Assembly: GCA_013201155.1 (NCBI GenBank)
Contig: CP053716.1
Span: forward strand, 248,001 to 312,000
Reading direction: 5' to 3'
Source of the DNA: Berryella wangjianweii
GTDB lineage: Bacteria > Actinomycetota > Coriobacteriia > Coriobacteriales > Eggerthellaceae
Length of the DNA stretch: 64,000 bases
Shown: positions 36,474 through 44,994 of the stretch, piece after piece
Layout of the letters: every line of letters begins with the position of its first letter
Position numbering within the stretch: the stretch's first letter is position 1
Made by a program: the position numbers and the translations under genes
The notes under the pieces: model-generated
Seen by the model: only the letters and a program-made list of their open reading frames with translations
Told to the model about the DNA's origin: nothing
Database searches by the model: none

Positions 36474-38570
36474 TTGAAACGTATTCCAGTAAGCATATCG
36501 TCTGCGCGCATCCCGCGCACAGTCCTGTCGTGCGCTCTTGCCTCGTCGCTTGCGTTGGCTCTGCCCGCAGGTGCGGCCGTGGCCGATGAGGCCCCTGACT
36601 CCACCGCGACCCAGGCCGCCCCTGATGCCCCGGCCGGTGCGTCGGACGCCGACGAGGCTGCGGCCAGCGCGACGTCAACGCTTTCCGATGCGCAGATCAA
36701 GGATGCCGTGAGCAGCGCCGAGCAGGCAACCGGCGTGCCCGGCGAGGATATCCAGTCCTCCGAGGCCGTCGATGCCGCCCAGGCCGCAGCCGATGAGCCC
36801 GCAGGCCGCGAGGGCGGGTCGTCCCTGGCCCCGCAGGAGCTGAAGGGGCTTTCGGGCCTGTCCACCTTCGCGGGCGACACCATGTACGAAACCGCCGTGG
36901 CCGAGGCGCGCGCCGCCTATCCCAACGGCAGCAACACCGCGATCATCGCCGGCCCCGGCGATGCCTGGGTGGACGCCCTGGCCGCCGCGGCGTTGGCAGG
37001 ATCGCACGGCCCCATCCTGTTCGCGCGTGAGAACAGCATTCACCCCGCCACCATGCAGGCCCTGAAGGACCTGGGCGTGCGCGAGGCCATCATCGTGGGC
37101 GGCACCGCCGCGGTGGGCGAGGGGGCAGCCGACGACCTGCGCGGCGCCGGCATCGGCGTCACGCGCCTGGCGGGTCAGAATGCTCTGGGCACGCAGCTGG
37201 ACATCTTCAAGTACGGCCTGAAGCACAAGCTGTGGACCTCGGGCGAGGCCTATGTGGCCACCAGCGCCTGGTACGGTGACGCGCTGTCGATCTCGCCCGT
37301 GTCGTATGCCAAGCGCGCGCCGATCTTCCTGGTGAACGGCCTGAACGGCTTCAACGCTGAGCAGCGCGCCGCGCTTGAGGCCGCCTTTGCCGACGGCACC
37401 CTGCGCCGCTCGGTGATCGTGGGCGGCACGGCCGCGGTGGGCGAGGACATCGCCGACTACCTGGCGGGCCTGTCGCCTGAGGGTCGCGCCTCGGTGGAGC
37501 GCCTGGCGGGCGCCACCCAGTACGAGACCAGCGCCGAGATCGCCGGCTGGTCGGTGCGCTCCAGGGGATTCGCCTGGAACAACGTGGCCTTCACCACCGG
37601 TCGCATGCCCTACGATGCCCTGGCGGGCTCGGTGCTGCAGGGCAAGTTCCTGGCCCCGCTGCTGCTGGTTGACGAGCGCAAGACCTACGGCGTCGGTGTG
37701 GCGGGGATGAACCGCGCCGGCATCACGTCCGCCCGCGTGTTCGGCGGCACGGCGGCGGTCACGCCTAGCACGCGCGGCGCGATCTTCGCGGCTCTCAGCG
37801 GGACGAACCTCAGCTTCGAGGACACGGGGCTGACGCTTGACCGCATGGTGGACCTTGAGGACGCCAACGACAACTCCATCGACGGCAAGAACGGCTACTA
37901 CAGCCCCGACCAGCTTCGCCACTTCATCGACCCGTCGCGCTTCACGTACGGCTCGGCCCTGTTCTACCAGTTCGCAGTGCTGAACAAGGGGTACTCGGGC
38001 GTGCTGACGGCTGATCAGCTGAACGAGTTCATCGACCAGATCGCTCCCGGCTACGAGAGGAACTGGAAGGCGCACTCGAAGCTGCGCGGCACGGGTCAGG
38101 CCTTCATCGACGCGGCTCACGAGAGCGGCGTGAACGAGCTGTACCTGCTGGCCCATGCCATTCTCGAGTCGGCGTGCGGCTGCTCGCCGCTGTCGCAGGG
38201 CACGCGCGACGTGGCCCCCGGCTACCTGAACTTCTTCGGCATCGGCGCCTACGACAGCAACCCCGACAACGGCGCTTCGTACGCGAAGTCGCAGGGCTGG
38301 GACACGCCCGAGAAGGCCATCAAGGGCGGCGCTCGCTGGATCGCCCAGGGCCGCAGCCGCTTCATCAACAACGAGTGGAACCAGAACACCCTGTACAAGA
38401 TGAAGTGGAACTACGAGCAGGGCGCCCGCCAGGGCACCGTGTGGAAGCAGTACGCCACCGCCGCTCATTGGCCCGATGGCATCTCGAACCTCATGGCGCA
38501 GTGCTATCAGCATCACGGCATCACGCTTGAGCGCACGGGTCTTGAGTTCCTGGTGCCCCAGTACCGCTAG
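36474..38570 (+). CDS. Secreted cell-wall-binding-repeat protein with glucosaminidase domain
   Basis: The protein has about 698 residues. A signal peptide (residues 1 to about 38) precedes an Ala/Asp-rich linker. Three cell-wall-binding repeat 2 units span about 130-425, each marked by a VGGTAAVGE or FGGTAAVT motif. The C-terminal third is a glucosaminidase domain with AHAILESACGCSPL (the Glu is the expected catalytic residue), NFFGIGAYDSNP, and QNTLYKMKWNYEQG. It should bind and cleave peptidoglycan outside the cell. The TTG at 36474 is preferred because AGAAGGGA lies eight bases upstream; ATG 36453 has no site. A strong terminator follows. Confidence 0.9.
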   Translation: MKRIPVSISSARIPRTVLSCALASSLALALPAGAAVADEAPDSTATQAAPDAPAGASDADEAAASATSTLSDAQIKDAVSSAEQATGVPGEDIQSSEAVDAAQAAADEPAGREGGSSLAPQELKGLSGLSTFAGDTMYETAVAEARAAYPNGSNTAIIAGPGDAWVDALAAAALAGSHGPILFARENSIHPATMQALKDLGVREAIIVGGTAAVGEGAADDLRGAGIGVTRLAGQNALGTQLDIFKYGLKHKLWTSGEAYVATSAWYGDALSISPVSYAKRAPIFLVNGLNGFNAEQRAALEAAFADGTLRRSVIVGGTAAVGEDIADYLAGLSPEGRASVERLAGATQYETSAEIAGWSVRSRGFAWNNVAFTTGRMPYDALAGSVLQGKFLAPLLLVDERKTYGVGVAGMNRAGITSARVFGGTAAVTPSTRGAIFAALSGTNLSFEDTGLTLDRMVDLEDANDNSIDGKNGYYSPDQLRHFIDPSRFTYGSALFYQFAVLNKGYSGVLTADQLNEFIDQIAPGYERNWKAHSKLRGTGQAFIDAAHESGVNELYLLAHAILESACGCSPLSQGTRDVAPGYLNFFGIGAYDSNPDNGASYAKSQGWDTPEKAIKGGARWIAQGRSRFINNEWNQNTLYKMKWNYEQGARQGTVWKQYATAAHWPDGISNLMAQCYQHHGITLERTGLEFLVPQYR

Positions 38571-38643
38571 GAGCTGAGGGTCGGGCGGAGTCGCCGACGA
38601 AGAGGCGCGGCGAATTCACCTCGACGTTTCGCGCAGCAGCTCA

Positions 38644-38678
38644 GGGCGGCCCCACCGGAAAGGTGGGGCCGCCCTTTC
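38644..38678 (+). terminator. Strong rho-independent terminator
   Basis: The arms GGGCGGCCCCACC and GGTGGGGCCGCCC (38644-38656 and 38662-38674) are perfect 13-base complements around GGAAA, followed by TTTCT. It ends the glucosaminidase transcript. Confidence 0.9.
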
Positions 38679-38855
38679 TGCGTTCAGGGCCGCGACCTGC
38701 GGCAAAGTTCGCGCAAAGAAGGGCGCGCCCGCCGTTTCGCAAGCGCTGCCGCGCGGATGCCGCAGGGAGGGATTCGCTGGTCGAGCGTTCGCTCTGCAAG
38801 GCGTGGTGCGTGGGTGGGCCGAACGGCGTCGTGACGACGCGACGACGCCGCAGGG

Positions 38856-38904
38856 GGCGCTACGCCCACTTGTTTGTCGGTCGGGGAGGCGCTACGCCCG
38901 CTTG
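38856..38904. repeat. 17-base direct repeat duplicating the end of the EamA gene
   Basis: GGCGCTACGCCC(A/G)CTTG occurs at 38856-38872 and 38888-38904, differing at one base. The right copy contains the stop codon and last codons of the transporter gene; the left copy lies just beyond it. The rest of the intergenic stretch from 38679 shows no gene. Confidence 0.6.
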
Positions 38905-39857
38905 CGGCGATGGCGATGGAGCCCGCGCGGATGCATGGGCAGGGACACCAGCGCGATCGTGCCCATCATCATCAGCAGGCCCACCCAGTCGGCGCCGGCG
39001 AAGGCGGTGCCCAGGAACACGGCGGGGATCACCGTGGCGCTGACGGGCTCTGCGGCTCCGATCATGGAGCCCTTCACGCCGCCGATGATGCCGATGCCAT
39101 GCAGGTACAGTCCGAAGGCGCCGAAGGTTCCCAGCAGCACGATGAGCGCCAGCCCCACCGCCAACGTGGGGTCGAGCGCAGGTATCGCCAGGCTCATCAG
39201 CGTGAACTCGCCGCCCATGCCGATGTGGGCCTGCAGGCCCACAAGCAGGACCAGAGAAGCCACTCCGCCGAACACCATGCCGAAGCCGGTAACGGCCACG
39301 CTGCCGAATTTGGCGATCATCTTGCGGGGGTACATCACGTAGAAGCTCACGAACGCAGCGTTAACCAGCCCCCATGCAAGCCCGTCTGCGGGAATGGACA
39401 GCACGCCGGGGTCGCCCTTGGTGGCGATCAGGTAGGTGGCGCAGATTGCCAGCACCAGGCCCGCCAGATCGCACAGGCGCGGCAGACGGCGCATCAGCAG
39501 GCAGGTTGCCACCATGATCATCACGATGCTTGAGCTGGCGATCACCGTGGCCGTGCCCGAGTTGGTCACCTGGATGCAGCAGGCGTAGGTCAGCTGCGTG
39601 AGGAACAGGCCGACCGCGCCGAACACGATGCCCTGCCGCAGAGCGGTGGGGTCGCTGAGGAAGTCGCGGAACACGGCGCGCTCGGTCACGGCCATGACAA
39701 CGAGGAACAAAGCTCCCGCCCCCAGCATGCGCACGGCTGTGAGCAGCAGGGGGGAGAGCTCGTAGTCAGCGAGGAGGTACTGGATGCACGCTCCGGAGAA
39801 TCCCCAGAGCACGGCGCCTGCCAGTGCGAAGAGGATTCCCTTGGCCTCAGTTGACAT
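38892..39857 (-). CDS. EamA/DMT-family transporter
   Basis: The 321-residue protein has ten hydrophobic segments in two EamA halves. The first begins ILFALAGAVLWGFSGACIQYLL and the second begins around LAWGLVNAAFVSFYVMYPRK. DMT transporters move small metabolites, often out of the cell. ATG 39857 is chosen because GGAATCCAGG lies upstream and it overlaps the end of the upstream HTH gene by 11 bases; a longer frame upstream is inside that gene. The C-terminus is a short basic tail. Confidence 0.88.
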   Translation of the reverse strand: MSTEAKGILFALAGAVLWGFSGACIQYLLADYELSPLLLTAVRMLGAGALFLVVMAVTERAVFRDFLSDPTALRQGIVFGAVGLFLTQLTYACCIQVTNSGTATVIASSSIVMIMVATCLLMRRLPRLCDLAGLVLAICATYLIATKGDPGVLSIPADGLAWGLVNAAFVSFYVMYPRKMIAKFGSVAVTGFGMVFGGVASLVLLVGLQAHIGMGGEFTLMSLAIPALDPTLAVGLALIVLLGTFGAFGLYLHGIGIIGGVKGSMIGAAEPVSATVIPAVFLGTAFAGADWVGLLMMMGTIALVSLPMHPRGLHRHRRKRA

Positions 39858-40374
39858 CCTGGATTCCCCGCGTTGCGCCGGGATGACGCCGAGCGAGGTC
39901 GCGCAGGGCACGCGCGTTGTCGATCGACAGCTTCTCCACGGCGCCGTCCTTCAGATAGGCGTTGGCGTTCCCGGGGTTCAGCTTCAGCTGCTGATACAGC
40001 ATCGAGTTGGTGATGCCCTTCTCGCGCTGGAGCTGGATCGTCTCCTCCCACAGGGTGCGCTTCTGCTCGGCCAGCATCTCGGGTGCATGATAGGCCGCAT
40101 CGAAGGCGTCAAGGCATTCCTGATACGCCGCCGGCAGCAGGCGCAGCGGCGTGCCGCGCAGCGCAAGCTCCTGAACGGGTCGGCCGCCCATGATCTGCAC
40201 GATGCGCTCCAGCTCGGCGCGCAGGGCCTCCTTCTTCAGGCAATCACGCAGGCGATCGGTCTGGCCGGCTTCGTACGCATACAGAAACAAATACGGTTTC
40301 AGCCGCTCGTTGCCGCTTTCCAGCGCATGCGAGAGCTTCGTGAAGCTGAATTTCTTCACGCGGGTGCGGTTCAT
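39847..40374 (-). CDS. Hypothetical protein with C-terminal HTH-like region
   Basis: The 175-residue protein is mostly helical. Its C-terminal part (about 130-165) has GITNSMLYQQLKLNPGNANAY followed by SIDNARALRDLA, which resembles the lambda-repressor-like HTH seen in hypothetical proteins of Clostridia and Coriobacteria. A DNA-binding role is an inference. ATG 40374 follows GGAAGGAAGCG. It overlaps the transporter gene downstream by 11 bases, so it may regulate that transporter or its own operon. Confidence 0.7.
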   Translation of the reverse strand: MNRTRVKKFSFTKLSHALESGNERLKPYLFLYAYEAGQTDRLRDCLKKEALRAELERIVQIMGGRPVQELALRGTPLRLLPAAYQECLDAFDAAYHAPEMLAEQKRTLWEETIQLQREKGITNSMLYQQLKLNPGNANAYLKDGAVEKLSIDNARALRDLARRHPGATRGIQDVN

Positions 40375-40523
40375 CGCTTCCTTCCGCGCCCATCGTTCGA
40401 ATGTGGGTCTGCGCATCACTCCCCCTGTTCCTTATCCGCTGAGTAAATGTACCTTCCGCAATACTATTACTCAATCTGCTATTATAACGCGACATCGACA
40501 TGTCACGCGATGGAAATATAACA

Positions 40524-40556
40524 GGGTCCCGTATTGGTTGTCACCAACCGGGACCC
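40524..40556 (-). terminator. Rho-independent terminator for metQ
   Basis: GGGTCCCG at 40524-40531 pairs with CGGGACCC at 40549-40556. A second inner stem TTGGT/ACCAA extends the hairpin. On the minus strand it is followed by a T-rich run (TGTTATATTT), so it ends the metQ transcript. Confidence 0.8.
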
Positions 40557-40592
40557 TGCACTTTATGTGGAGAAAGCTACGAAATGCTTCTA

Positions 40593-41453
40593 TTAAAATA
40601 TCGGAAGCACAGCTCCGTCGAAGGTGCGGTTGATGTAGTCGCGTACCTCAGGGGACGTGGCCGCTGCCACAAGGGCCTTCGTCTTCTCGCTGTTCTCCTG
40701 TCCCGCGTTCACGGCGATGATGTTCGCGTAGGTGGTTGCGGCGGTGCCGCTGGCGCTCTCGCGGGCCAGGGCGTCCTTGGACACGCTCAGCCCCGCCTCG
40801 ATCGCGAAGTTGGCGTTGATGGCGGCGATGGCCACATCCTGCAGCGCGCGGGGAACCAGCGCGGCCTCAAGCTCCTTGAACTGGAGGTTCTTGGGGTTCT
40901 CCACGATGTCGCGCACCGTGGCCTTCACGCCGGCGTCGGCCCTCAGCTTCAGCAGGCCCTCCTGCTGAAGCAGCAGCAGCGCGCGCGCCTCGTTGGTGGC
41001 GTCGCTGGGAACGGCCACCGTGTCGCCGTCGGCCAGCTCGGCAAGCGACTTCCTCTTGCCGGCGTACAGGCCGAAGGGCTCGTAGTGCACGGCCACCACG
41101 CTGACGATGCTCGTCTTGTTCTCCTCGTTGTAGTTGTCGAGGTAGGGCGTGTGCTGGAAGTAGTTGGCGTCCTCGTCGCCCTCCTGCACGGCCACGTTGG
41201 GCTGCACGTAGTCGTTGAACTCGTCCACCTTCAGGGTGAAGCCCTTGTCCTTCAGCAGCGGGGCGATGGCCTCGGTGAGGATCTGGGCATGGGGCGTGGG
41301 GCTGGCGGCCACCTTGATCCGGGTGTCGCTTTGCGCCGCGCCGCCGCCCTGGCCGCCGGAGCAGCTGGCGAGGCCGAGGCCTGCAAGGGCGGTGGCCGCA
41401 GCGCCGAGGCCTGCGATCTTGGCGAAGTCGCGTCGAGAAACGTTCGTGGTCAT
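40593..41453 (-). CDS. metQ: MetQ/NlpA-family substrate-binding lipoprotein
   Basis: The 286-residue protein belongs to the NlpA/MetQ family: IKVAASPTPHAQIL, DYVQPNVAVQEGDEDANYFQHTPYLD, and VAVPSDATNEARAL. It binds methionine or a related amino acid for an ABC importer. Its N-terminus has a twin-arginine motif SRRDFAKIAG followed by lipobox LASC, so it may be exported folded and lipidated. ATG 41453 follows GGAAGG nine bases upstream. No MetN or MetI gene lies nearby, so its partners are elsewhere. A terminator follows. Confidence 0.88.
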   Translation of the reverse strand: MTTNVSRRDFAKIAGLGAAATALAGLGLASCSGGQGGGAAQSDTRIKVAASPTPHAQILTEAIAPLLKDKGFTLKVDEFNDYVQPNVAVQEGDEDANYFQHTPYLDNYNEENKTSIVSVVAVHYEPFGLYAGKRKSLAELADGDTVAVPSDATNEARALLLLQQEGLLKLRADAGVKATVRDIVENPKNLQFKELEAALVPRALQDVAIAAINANFAIEAGLSVSKDALARESASGTAATTYANIIAVNAGQENSEKTKALVAAATSPEVRDYINRTFDGAVLPIF

Positions 41454-41593
41454 ATCGATCATCCTTCCAGGGGCCTGCGCCCAAAGCGATTGCGTTCCTG
41501 CGTTCATGCCGTCGTCTGACGGTGCTAGCCATCCTAGGCAGAAGCACCTGGCATTTCAATGGGTTCGGTCATTCGCAATTGCGGGTGTTTGCT

Positions 41594-41622
41594 ATCTCTT
41601 TAACCGATCACTTAGATATCAA
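41594..41622 (-). promoter_or_regulatory. Candidate promoter for metQ
   Basis: On the minus strand TTGATA (complement of 41617-41622) and AGAGAT (41594-41599) are spaced by 17 bases. It lies about 140 bases ahead of metQ in an AT-rich patch. The rest of 41454-41831 shows no gene and no recognisable SAM riboswitch. Confidence 0.4.
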
Positions 41623-41831
41623 GTTGTTTTATCCTGCCTGGTGAACATGGGGGATTTGCGCTGGAGGGCACGTGAGAGCCTCGTGGTGCGAAGCGGGGTG
41701 AGCGCGACGGCCCGGCGCGCGCCCGAGCGCCGAGCGGTTCGCGCCGCGCCGCGAAAGAGGCGAACTGTCCGTTCCGTGACGCGACGCCCTTCGCTAGCAT
41801 GGTCGTCACCACCCGAACGCAAGGAGCGCTC

Positions 41832-42335
41832 ATGACAACGAAGAAGCCGAACCCCGCATGGTGCAAGGCCGTGCTGGCGGCGATCAACGAATCCGGCTAC
41901 CTGTCCTACCTGGGTCTGACTGTGGACGAGATGGGGGACGGGTTCGCGCGGGGAAGCGTGGTGATCGAGGAGCGTCATCTGAACGCCTTCGGCAACGTGC
42001 ACGGGGGCATGCTTGCCTCGATGATCGACAACATCACCTTCTGGGCCGCCTTCGCCACGCTGCCCGAGGGGTCGGGCGCCACCACGCTTGACGTGCAGTG
42101 CAGCTATCTGCGTGCCTGCGGCGCGGGACAGCGCGTGACCTACGAGGCGCGCCCCATCAAGCGCGGCCGCACGATCGTGCTGGTGGAATGCGAGCTGCGC
42201 ACCGACGCGGGCGAGCTGGTTGCCCATGGGGTCTCCAAGCTGTTCGTGTCGCCCGCCATTCAGCCGCCTGAGGCGCTGTTCGAGCGCGCGGCGCAGCTGT
42301 GCGGGTCGCTTCCTGCGCGATACCTGGACGCGTAG
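41832..42335 (+). CDS. PaaI-family hot-dog thioesterase
   Basis: The 167-residue protein has the single hot-dog domain. Key segments are HLNAFGNVHGGMLASMIDNITFWAAF, which contains the conserved HGG and the acidic residue of the helix, and ATTLDVQCSYLR. These enzymes hydrolyse acyl-CoA or acyl-ACP thioesters. The ATG follows CAAGGAGCG. It is a single gene; substrate is unknown. The C-terminal 25 residues are a helical extension. Confidence 0.88.
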   Translation: MTTKKPNPAWCKAVLAAINESGYLSYLGLTVDEMGDGFARGSVVIEERHLNAFGNVHGGMLASMIDNITFWAAFATLPEGSGATTLDVQCSYLRACGAGQRVTYEARPIKRGRTIVLVECELRTDAGELVAHGVSKLFVSPAIQPPEALFERAAQLCGSLPARYLDA

Positions 42336-42869
42336 CGCGACGGTTGTCGTCGCCGGTCGGCGTCGCGGGCCGGCGCCGCCCCTTGAAGTTCGTCTTTTGC
42401 GAATGCGCGGGCCGGCCTCGCTCGGGATGGGCTTCGTGGTCGGGCCCTTCGCGCGCGCAGGCGGCATCGGTGCGGTGAGGTCGTCGTCGGAGGAGGGTCG
42501 GGCCTCTTCGGGTCGGTGCGCGCCGAGGGGCCGAATCGACCTTCGCCTCGAATGCGCCTCGGCCTCTCCCCGGGCTTGCCCCGTGTGGCGCGAGGGCGTC
42601 GTGGCCGTGGACGGCTCTCCTGCGATGGCGGCTCTGCGGCGCCCTTGCAGTTTTGTGAATTACCCAGATGAAGCAGCAATTCTAAGGAGCGGTTCATGGG
42701 TGGGCCGGGTAGGTTGGCCGAAACGGGTGGGGCGCTCAACCGCTCGATGAGGTGTTTCCGAACGGTTACATACGATTAAATGATCTTGTAATTAGAGCGC
42801 TTTGCTGCGGTGGAGCGAATATCTGAGTGATAAGATTCTCCCAATATTTCAATCGGAGAAAGGGGCATT
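42336..42869. other. Intergenic region ahead of the OPT transporter
   Basis: This 534-base stretch is GC-rich until about 42640 and then AT-richer. I see no full gene. The second half holds a possible 27-codon leader frame (separate entry) and a good ribosome binding site (GGAGAAAGGGG) for the transporter. Confidence 0.45.
42696..42779 (+). CDS. Possible 27-residue leader peptide upstream of the OPT transporter
   Basis: An ATG with AAGGAG six bases upstream opens a frame of 27 codons ending in TAA. The peptide starts MGGPGRLAETGG and has no recognisable domain. The spacing of its ribosome binding site is ideal, which is the only reason to list it. It ends 90 bases before the OPT start, so it could be a leader or a chance frame. 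Confidence 0.25.
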   Translation: MGGPGRLAETGGALNRSMRCFRTVTYD

Positions 42870-44840
42870 ATGGGCAATCCTCAGAAGGGAAGCACCGCGC
42901 CATCTGCCGGATTGGGGGTCAAGGAGCTCACTGTTCGCGGCGTCGTGATCGGCGGCATCATCACGCTGGTGTTTACGGCTGCGAATATCTACCTGGGCCT
43001 GAAGGTGGGTCTGACCTTCGCCACCTCCATTCCCGCCGCGGTCATCTCGATGGCCATCCTGCGCCACTTCCAGGGGCACACCATTCAGGAGAACAACATC
43101 GTCCAGACGATCGCGTCGGCGGCGGGCTGCCTGTCGGCCATCATCTTCGTGCTGCCGGGCCTGGTGATCGTGGGTCACTGGCATGGCTTTCCGTACTGGG
43201 AGACGGTGGCCCTGTGCGCTTTGGGCGGCATCCTGGGCGTGACCTACTCCATCCCTCTGCGCCGTGCGCTGGTTATCGGCTCTGACCTGCCCTATCCCGA
43301 GGGCGTGGCTGCAGCCGAGGTGCTGAAGGTGGGCGAAGAGGCCGACGGCGCCGAAGAGGGCAAGCGCGGATTGAAGCTCATCAGCTGGGGCGCGGTGAGC
43401 TCTGCGGCCTTCAGCCTGCTGGCTTCGCTCAAGGTGGCTGCCGGCTCGGTTGCGGCGGCGTTTCGCGTGGGTCCGGGCGCCTCGATGGTGTCCACCAGTC
43501 TCTCGCTGGCCCTCATCGGCGTCGGACACCTGGTCGGCCTGAGTGTGGGCATCGCCATGCTGGTGGGCATGCTGGTAAGCTACGGCGTGCTGCTGCCGAC
43601 GTTCTCGGCGGGCAAGGTTGACGGCGCCGCCGACCTGCTTTCCGCCGTGTCGCCGATTTTCGGCTCTGACGTGCGCTTCGTGGGCGCGGGAGCCATCGCG
43701 GTGGCGGCCATCTGGACGCTCATTCGCGTCATCGGCCCCATCGTGAAGGGCATCAGGGATTCGCTGGCCGCAAGCCGCAAGCATTCGGTGGAGGGCGACC
43801 TGCCTCTCACCGAGCGCGACATTCCCTTCAAGACCGTGGTGCTGATCACGCTTGGCTCGATGCTTCCGATCGCCGCGCTGCTGTACGCCTTCCTGGGTGA
43901 CACCGCGATGGCTCAGCATGCGTTCGGCCTGGTGGCGATTTCGATCATCTACGTGCTGCTGGTCGGTCTGGCGGTGGCGTCGGTGTGCGGCTACATGGCC
44001 GGTTTGATCGGGGCCTCCAACTCGCCGATCTCGGGCGTGGGCATCCTCGTCGCCATCACCACGGCGCTGCTGATCAAGGCCGTGTTCGGCGATGCGGGCG
44101 AGCCCTCGACGCTGGTCGCCTACACGCTGTTCACCGCCGGCGTGGTGTTCGGCATCGGAACCATCTCCAACGACAACCTGCAGGACCTGAAGACCGGTCA
44201 GCTGGTGGGCGCCACGCCCTGGAAGCAGCAGGTTGCCCTGATCATCGGCGTGGTCTTCGGCGCCTTGGTGATTCCGCCCGTGCTTGACCTCATGTCCAAC
44301 GCCTTCGGCTTCGTGGGCGCGCCCGGCGCCGGCGAGAACGCTCTGGCCGCGCCTCAGGCATCGCTGATCACCTCGCTTATCCTGGGCGTGTTCGGCGGGT
44401 CGATCAATTGGGGGCTGCTGGGTCTGGGCGTCGCCATCGGTACGGTGGCCATCGTCATCGACGAGGTGCTGAAGAAGACCACCGCGAAGTACTCGCTGCC
44501 GCCCATCGCCGTGGGCATGGGCATGTACCTGCCCATCGCGCTGACCATCATGATCCCCATCGGCGCGGCACTTGGGCGCCTGTACGACCGCTGGGCCGCC
44601 AAGCAGGCCGACCCCGAGCGCTCCAAGCGCATGGGCACCCTCATGGCCACGGGCCTTATCGTGGGCGAGTCGCTGTGGGGCGTGGTCTATGCGGGCATCG
44701 TGGGCGCTGCGGGCGTCGATGAGCCGCTGGCCATTGCGCCTGCGGGCTTCGAGGGCATCGCCACGCTGATCGGCCTCGCGCTGTTCATCGCCATCGTAGG
44801 CTTCATGTACCGGTACGCGCGAAGGAAGTCGCAGGAGTAA
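42870..44840 (+). CDS. OPT-family oligopeptide transporter
   Basis: The 656-residue membrane protein has about 16 hydrophobic segments. The N-terminal part has ELTVRGVVIGGIITLVFTAA and NIYLGLKVGLTFATSIPAAV, and then ENNIVQTIASAAG, a set typical of prokaryotic OPT proteins. Further segments include DLPYPEGVAAAEVLK and GLIGASNSPISGVGI. It takes up peptides or metal-chelate complexes. ATG 42870 follows AAAGGGG. A strong terminator begins 24 bases after its stop. Confidence 0.93.
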   Translation: MGNPQKGSTAPSAGLGVKELTVRGVVIGGIITLVFTAANIYLGLKVGLTFATSIPAAVISMAILRHFQGHTIQENNIVQTIASAAGCLSAIIFVLPGLVIVGHWHGFPYWETVALCALGGILGVTYSIPLRRALVIGSDLPYPEGVAAAEVLKVGEEADGAEEGKRGLKLISWGAVSSAAFSLLASLKVAAGSVAAAFRVGPGASMVSTSLSLALIGVGHLVGLSVGIAMLVGMLVSYGVLLPTFSAGKVDGAADLLSAVSPIFGSDVRFVGAGAIAVAAIWTLIRVIGPIVKGIRDSLAASRKHSVEGDLPLTERDIPFKTVVLITLGSMLPIAALLYAFLGDTAMAQHAFGLVAISIIYVLLVGLAVASVCGYMAGLIGASNSPISGVGILVAITTALLIKAVFGDAGEPSTLVAYTLFTAGVVFGIGTISNDNLQDLKTGQLVGATPWKQQVALIIGVVFGALVIPPVLDLMSNAFGFVGAPGAGENALAAPQASLITSLILGVFGGSINWGLLGLGVAIGTVAIVIDEVLKKTTAKYSLPPIAVGMGMYLPIALTIMIPIGAALGRLYDRWAAKQADPERSKRMGTLMATGLIVGESLWGVVYAGIVGAAGVDEPLAIAPAGFEGIATLIGLALFIAIVGFMYRYARRKSQE

Positions 44841-44863
44841 GCGCTTTTCCGTCAAGGCGCGTC

Positions 44864-44903
44864 GGGGCCCTGCCGTCAGCCGCGGCAGGGCCCCTTTGCG
44901 TTT
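44864..44903 (+). terminator. Rho-independent terminator
   Basis: GGGGCCCTGCCG (44864-44875) pairs perfectly with CGGCAGGGCCCC (44883-44894) around a 7-base loop, followed by TTTGCGTTT. It ends the OPT transcript. Confidence 0.88.
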
Positions 44904-44994
44904 CGGGGGCGAAAGATTCAGCGGGTGTCCCGCATTCGGGTCGCCCAATCGATGCCCGTGGGGGATAATCGCGGGAACATGCGAAAGGAGTTCC

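Noticed and set aside
41454-41831. SAM riboswitch upstream of metQ
   Set aside because: The leader shows none of the conserved SAM-I core segments; only a plausible promoter is visible.
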